A stretch of 9,370 bases of DNA. Source: Candidatus Accumulibacter iunctus (GTDB lineage Bacteria > Pseudomonadota > Gammaproteobacteria > Burkholderiales > Rhodocyclaceae). The stretch covers positions 1 through 9,370 of the forward strand of contig DDUX01000097.1 of NCBI GenBank assembly GCA_002345025.1, given 5' to 3'. Below the pieces are notes generated by a model. The model was not told where the DNA came from. It saw nothing but the letters and a program-made list of their open reading frames with translations, and did no database searches. Shown in pieces: positions 6,507 through 9,370 of this stretch (positions are counted from its first letter, which is position 1; the number at the start of each line of letters is the position of its first letter). The translations under genes were made by a program, and so were the position numbers.

Positions 6507-7528
6507 ACAGCAGCGCCGCCCCCCGCAACCGCGTCACCGAACTCCTCCTCTCGCCGGTCAACAATCGGCAGCTCGCCAACCTGTGCGGGGCGCTCGACGA
6601 GAACCTGCGCCAGATCGAGACCGCCCTCGACGTGTCGATCGCCCGCCGCGGCGAGCGTTTCACGCTGCGCGGCGAAGCCGCCCAGACCGAGCGCGCGTCG
6701 GCCGCGCTGCAGCGCTTCTACGCGCAGGCCAAGGAGACGCTGTCGGTGGACGAGATCCAGCTCGGCCTGATCGAATTGCTCAACCGCCCGGTACGCAACA
6801 TCTCGTCTGCTGGCGGCGTCTCGCCAGCACTGATGACCCGCAAGAGCGAGCTGCACGGCCGCACGCCGCGACAGATCGAATACCTGAAGAACATCCAGGA
6901 CCACGACATCACCTTCGGCACCGGACCGGCGGGCACCGGCAAGACCTACCTCGCCGTCGCCTCGGCAGTCGATGCCTTCGAGCGCGAGTTGGTGCAGCGA
7001 ATCGTTCTCACGCGGCCGGCGGTCGAGGCTGGCGAGCGACTCGGCTTCCTGCCGGGCGACCTGGCGCAGAAGGTCGATCCCTACCTGCGGCCGCTCTACG
7101 ATGCTCTTTACGATCTGATGGGCTTCGAGCGCGTCGGCAAGCTGTTCGAGCGCGGCGCGATCGAGATCGCGCCGCTCGCCTACATGCGCGGGCGGACACT
7201 GAACCACGCCTTCATCATCCTCGACGAAGCGCAGAACACGACACCCGAGCAGATGAAGATGTTCCTGACGCGCATCGGCATCGGCGCCAAGGCGGTCGTC
7301 ACCGGCGACGTGACGCAGATCGACCTGCAGCGCGGCCAGAAGAGCGGTCTGATCGAGGCACGGCTGATCCTGCGCGAGGTGCGCGGCATCGCGTTCACCG
7401 AGTTCCTCAAGGACGACGTCGTCCGCCACCCACTGGTGGCACGCATCGTTTCAGCTTACGAAGCGCACAGCGCGGCGCTCGCTGCCCCCAGCACCGCAGC
7501 GGTCGGCAATGGCGAAGCGCGACGCTAG
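6497..7528 (+). CDS. ybeZ: PhoH-family ATPase (YbeZ)
   Basis: This is a cytosolic P-loop NTPase of the PhoH/YbeZ type, the conserved partner of the endoribonuclease YbeY and associated with RNA metabolism and ribosome maturation. The 343-residue product has an N-terminal extension with a KH-like segment (about 15-75), then the PhoH ATPase domain with Walker A GPAGTGKT (143-150) and Walker B IILDEAQN (240-247). It continues with TPEQMKMFLTRIG (249-261) and the sensor-like VVTGDVTQIDL (267-277). The ATG at 6497 overlaps the miaB end by 10 nt; an in-frame GTG at 6503 is an alternative. There is no strong Shine-Dalgarno site, so translation is probably coupled to miaB. The 3' end overlaps ybeY by 20 nt. 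The biochemical activity of this family is still incompletely defined, and the family name is firmer than any precise substrate. Confidence 0.96.
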   Translation: MPVNSSAAPRNRVTELLLSPVNNRQLANLCGALDENLRQIETALDVSIARRGERFTLRGEAAQTERASAALQRFYAQAKETLSVDEIQLGLIELLNRPVRNISSAGGVSPALMTRKSELHGRTPRQIEYLKNIQDHDITFGTGPAGTGKTYLAVASAVDAFERELVQRIVLTRPAVEAGERLGFLPGDLAQKVDPYLRPLYDALYDLMGFERVGKLFERGAIEIAPLAYMRGRTLNHAFIILDEAQNTTPEQMKMFLTRIGIGAKAVVTGDVTQIDLQRGQKSGLIEARLILREVRGIAFTEFLKDDVVRHPLVARIVSAYEAHSAALAAPSTAAVGNGEARR

Positions 7529-7979
7529 GGGCTGGCAGCTGACGGTGCAGTACGCCGTCAAGCGGCGCCAGCTGCCGCGGCGCAAGCACGTCCGCCGCTG
7601 GCTGCGGGTGGCGCTGGCGGACAGGGGAACGACGGCCGGCGAGGTCACCGTCCGCTTCGTCGGCGCCGGCGAGGGTCGCCGCCTCAACGCCGAGTATCGC
7701 GGCAGAGATGAGGCGACCAACGTCCTCTCCTTCGCCTACGACGATGCACCGCGGCTGCGCGGCGACCTCGTCGTCTGCGCGCCGGTCGTCAGGCGCGAGG
7801 CCGACGAGCAGGGAAAATCGTTGCGCGCTCATTGCGCGCATCTGGTCGTGCATGGCATGCTGCACCTGCTCGGTTACGACCACGAGGGAGATGCGCAACA
7901 GGCGGCGCTGATGGAAGCCGAGGAGCGCCGCATCCTCGCCGCCCTCGGCCATGCCGACCCCTACCGCGAGCAGGAATGA
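7509..7979 (+). CDS. ybeY: Endoribonuclease / rRNA maturation factor YbeY
   Basis: YbeY is a small zinc metalloprotein that takes part in 16S rRNA 3'-end maturation and 70S ribosome quality control. The 156-residue product matches the family length. The metal-binding signature HGMLHLLGYDH is complete, with the three histidines at 115, 119 and 125, close to E. coli H114/H118/H124. YRGRDEATNVLSFAY (63-77) is the second family landmark, and the conserved arginine lies just before it at 57-58. The ATG at 7509 overlaps the phoH end by 20 nt and lacks a good Shine-Dalgarno site, indicating translational coupling to its ATPase partner. The last two sense codons and the stop lie inside the left arm of a long inverted repeat that extends towards corC. 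Confidence 0.97.
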   Translation: MAKRDARGWQLTVQYAVKRRQLPRRKHVRRWLRVALADRGTTAGEVTVRFVGAGEGRRLNAEYRGRDEATNVLSFAYDDAPRLRGDLVVCAPVVRREADEQGKSLRAHCAHLVVHGMLHLLGYDHEGDAQQAALMEAEERRILAALGHADPYREQE

Positions 7980-8041
7980 TGCGTCAGCGGCGCTGAGCGC
8001 GGACAGACGGGCGCCGCATCGCTGCTGACGCCTCATTCCTG
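7971..8041 (+). repeat. Long inverted repeat / RNA hairpin between ybeY and corC
   Basis: Two 22-nt arms, 7971-7992 and 8020-8041, are inverted copies of each other. Twenty positions pair canonically, one more forms a G-U pair in RNA (7989 with 8023), and a single U-C mismatch remains (7980 with 8032). The 27-nt loop can form a small inner GCGC stem (7997-8000 with 8011-8014). The left arm includes the ybeY stop codon, and the right arm ends three nt before the AAAGG of corC. No T tract follows, so it is not a standard rho-independent terminator. It may instead set relative expression within the operon through RNase processing, 3'-end protection or attenuation, or be a mobile palindromic element. 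That role is inference; the pairing itself is seen directly. Confidence 0.8.
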
Positions 8042-8053
8042 ACAAAGGTGATC

Positions 8054-8905
8054 ATGGAAACAGCCAGTACCGGCGGCAAGGCCGGCCTTCTCGAGCGTCT
8101 TTCCTCGCTGCTGATGCGCGAGCCGGAGGACCGCGAACAACTCATGCAGTTGCTGCACTCGGCGCATCAGCGCAAGCTGCTCGACGCCGACGCCTTCGGC
8201 ATCATCGAGGGCGCGCTGGCGGCGTCGGAAATGCGCGTGCGCGACGTGATGGTGCCGCGGCCGCTGATGGAAGTGGTCGAGGTCGGCGATTCGCTGCACA
8301 CCGTCATCGAGCGCGTGAACAGCACCGCCCACTCGCGTTTTCCGGTGATCTGCGACACTCCTGACAACGTCGTCGGCATCCTGCTCGCCAAGGATCTGCT
8401 GCGCGTCGAACACGACGCCCCGTTCTCGCTGCGCGACTGGGTACGACCGGCGGTGTTCATCCCCGAGTTCAAGCGCCTTGATGTGCTGCTGCGCGAGTTC
8501 CGCGTCTCGCGCAACCACATGGCGATCGTCATCGACGAGTACGCCGGTATTGCCGGGCTGATCACGATAGAGGACGTTCTCGAACAGATCGTCGGCGAGA
8601 TCGAGGACGAGTACGACTTCGACGAGGCCGACCCCGACATACAGCTCGATCAGAACGGGCTCTACCGGGTCAAGGCGCACACCCCGCTCGAGGACTTCGA
8701 TGCAGCCTTCGGCACGCACTTCGATGACGGGACCTTCCAGACGATCGGCGGCCTGATCCTGCACCAGTTCGGGCGGCTGCCGCAGTTCAACGAGACGGTC
8801 AGCATCGCCGGACTCAGCTTCCAGGTCCTGCGCGCCGACAATCGCCGCATCTACACCCTCGTCGTCGGGCGGGCGGCAACGGCAGAGGCACAGCAGCCTG
8901 GTTAG
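8054..8905 (+). CDS. corC: CorC/YbeX-type CBS-domain protein (HlyC/CorC family)
   Basis: CorC (YbeX) is a cytosolic CBS-pair protein linked genetically to Mg/Co efflux and, more recently, to ribosome metabolism; its direct biochemical action is not settled. The 283-residue product has an N-terminal helical lead (about 8-55), the family motif RVRDVMVPRP at 61-70, two CBS domains (about 62-125 and 128-185, with DEYAGIAGLITIEDVLEQIV at 161-180), and a C-terminal CorC_HlyC transporter-associated domain (about 195-275, with GTFQTIGGLIL). It lacks the membrane-spanning DUF21 domain found in larger relatives, as expected for YbeX. The ATG at 8054 is chosen because AAGG (8045-8048) sits five nt upstream; an in-frame GTG at 8048 would add only two residues. 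The gene follows ybeY after 74 nt filled largely by a long inverted repeat, and lnt begins almost at its stop. Confidence 0.95.
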   Translation: METASTGGKAGLLERLSSLLMREPEDREQLMQLLHSAHQRKLLDADAFGIIEGALAASEMRVRDVMVPRPLMEVVEVGDSLHTVIERVNSTAHSRFPVICDTPDNVVGILLAKDLLRVEHDAPFSLRDWVRPAVFIPEFKRLDVLLREFRVSRNHMAIVIDEYAGIAGLITIEDVLEQIVGEIEDEYDFDEADPDIQLDQNGLYRVKAHTPLEDFDAAFGTHFDDGTFQTIGGLILHQFGRLPQFNETVSIAGLSFQVLRADNRRIYTLVVGRAATAEAQQPG

Positions 8906-8909
8906 GACC

Positions 8910-9370
8910 CTGCGCCAGCGCTGCCTGGCTGCCTTCATCCTTGGCGCACTGATGGTGACGGCCTTTGCGCCGCTCGCCTGGTTCGCCGTCGCCTGGCTGA
9001 GCCTCGGCGGCCTCTTCGCCCTGCTCGGCCGAACGATCGATGAAGGCTGGCGCCCCCGCGACGGTGCGCTGATCGCTGCCAGCCATGGCTGCGGCCTGTT
9101 CCTCGCCGGTGTCTCGTGGATTCATGTCAGCCTCAGCGTCTTCGGCGGCATGCCGGCAGCAGTCGCGGCGCTCGCGACCTTCCTCTTCTGCCTTCTTCTG
9201 TCGGTCTTTCCGGCGCTCGCCGGCGCGCTCCACGTGCGACTGGCGGCGAGCGGCTGGCTGCGTCGGGCACTGCTCTTCGCTGCCCTGTGGACCCTTGCCG
9301 AATGGCTGCGCTCCTGGGTGCTGACCGGTTTTCCCTGGCTCACCGCAGGCTACGCGCAAACGCCGCCGAG
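8910..9370 (+). CDS. lnt: Apolipoprotein N-acyltransferase Lnt, 5' part, cut by the window end
   Basis: Lnt is the inner-membrane enzyme that transfers an acyl chain to the N-terminal cysteine of apolipoproteins, the last step of lipoprotein maturation. About 150 residues are visible, all in the N-terminal membrane domain. They include hydrophobic segments LAAFILGALMVTAFAPLAWF, AVAWLSLGGLFALL, GLFLAGVSWIHVSL followed by FGGMPAAVAALA, a further pair, and the signature TGFPWLTAGYAQ near the end. The catalytic nitrilase-like domain lies beyond the window. The start is unresolved: in this frame no ATG, GTG or TTG precedes the first membrane segment. The first ATG (8952) falls inside that segment and would delete half of it. 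CTG codons at 8898, 8910 and 8925 are the only near-start alternatives, so the listed start is nominal. The gene follows the corC stop (8905) directly, in the conserved operon order. Confidence 0.9.
   Translation, partial: MRQRCLAAFILGALMVTAFAPLAWFAVAWLSLGGLFALLGRTIDEGWRPRDGALIAASHGCGLFLAGVSWIHVSLSVFGGMPAAVAALATFLFCLLLSVFPALAGALHVRLAASGWLRRALLFAALWTLAEWLRSWVLTGFPWLTAGYAQTPP

Noticed and set aside
6170..7429. 419-residue minus-strand open frame antisense to miaB and phoH.
   Set aside because: It is antisense to two intact conserved genes, with no ribosome binding site or motif. It is a GC-driven shadow.
7971..8041. Rho-independent terminator between ybeY and corC.
   Set aside because: The stem is strong but is followed by ACAAAGGTGATC, without a T tract on the plus strand, and the operon order continues across it.
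8033..8938. 301-residue minus-strand open frame antisense to corC.
   Set aside because: It covers a complete, well-recognised corC and shows no protein-like features of its own.

Overview
The window is high-GC, gene-dense bacterial chromosome. Its gene content and order point to a betaproteobacterium. RdgC and AcnB are proteobacterial in type, the order miaB-phoH(ybeZ)-ybeY-corC(ybeX)-lnt is the classic proteobacterial block, and a PEP-CTERM-type secreted protein is typical of Rhodocyclales and relatives. A 'Candidatus Accumulibacter'-like member of Rhodocyclales is my best guess, but this is inference from protein style and not a database match.

Layout. Positions 1-101 hold no gene I can support; they open with a run of C. 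A -10-like box precedes rdgC (134-1033, +), which encodes a recombination-associated DNA-binding protein. Convergent to it, on the minus strand, lies a damaged gene for a secreted protein with a PEP-CTERM-like tail (1763 down to about 742). It has a clear promoter, ribosome binding site and signal peptide, but a -1 frame change splits it near 1500-1560, and there is no stop codon after its sorting signal. Next comes acnB (4616-2010, -), intact, with a GTG start, a strong Shine-Dalgarno sequence and a textbook rho-independent terminator at 1951-1986.

A divergent promoter region (about 4617-4766) separates acnB from a plus-strand operon that runs to the window end. The operon consists of a small possibly exported protein of unknown function (4767-5123), miaB (5139-6506), phoH/ybeZ (6497-7528), ybeY (7509-7979), corC/ybeX (8054-8905) and the 5' part of lnt (from about 8910, cut by the window edge). 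Spacings are 15 nt, then overlaps of 10 and 20 nt, then a 74-nt gap containing a long inverted repeat, then lnt starting almost at the corC stop.

How the genes fit together. MiaB modifies tRNA A37. PhoH and YbeY form a conserved ATPase/endoribonuclease pair linked to 16S rRNA maturation and ribosome quality control. CorC/YbeX has been tied to Mg/Co homeostasis and ribosome metabolism, and Lnt completes lipoprotein acylation. The operon therefore couples translation upkeep with envelope lipoprotein maturation. AcnB serves the TCA and 2-methylcitrate cycles, and RdgC modulates RecA.

I see no mobile element, CRISPR array, tRNA or rRNA, and no clearly new multi-gene system. The points most worth a second look are the 22-nt-arm inverted repeat between ybeY and corC, the apparently leaderless start of the operon's first gene, the broken PEP-CTERM gene, and the missing conventional start codon of lnt.
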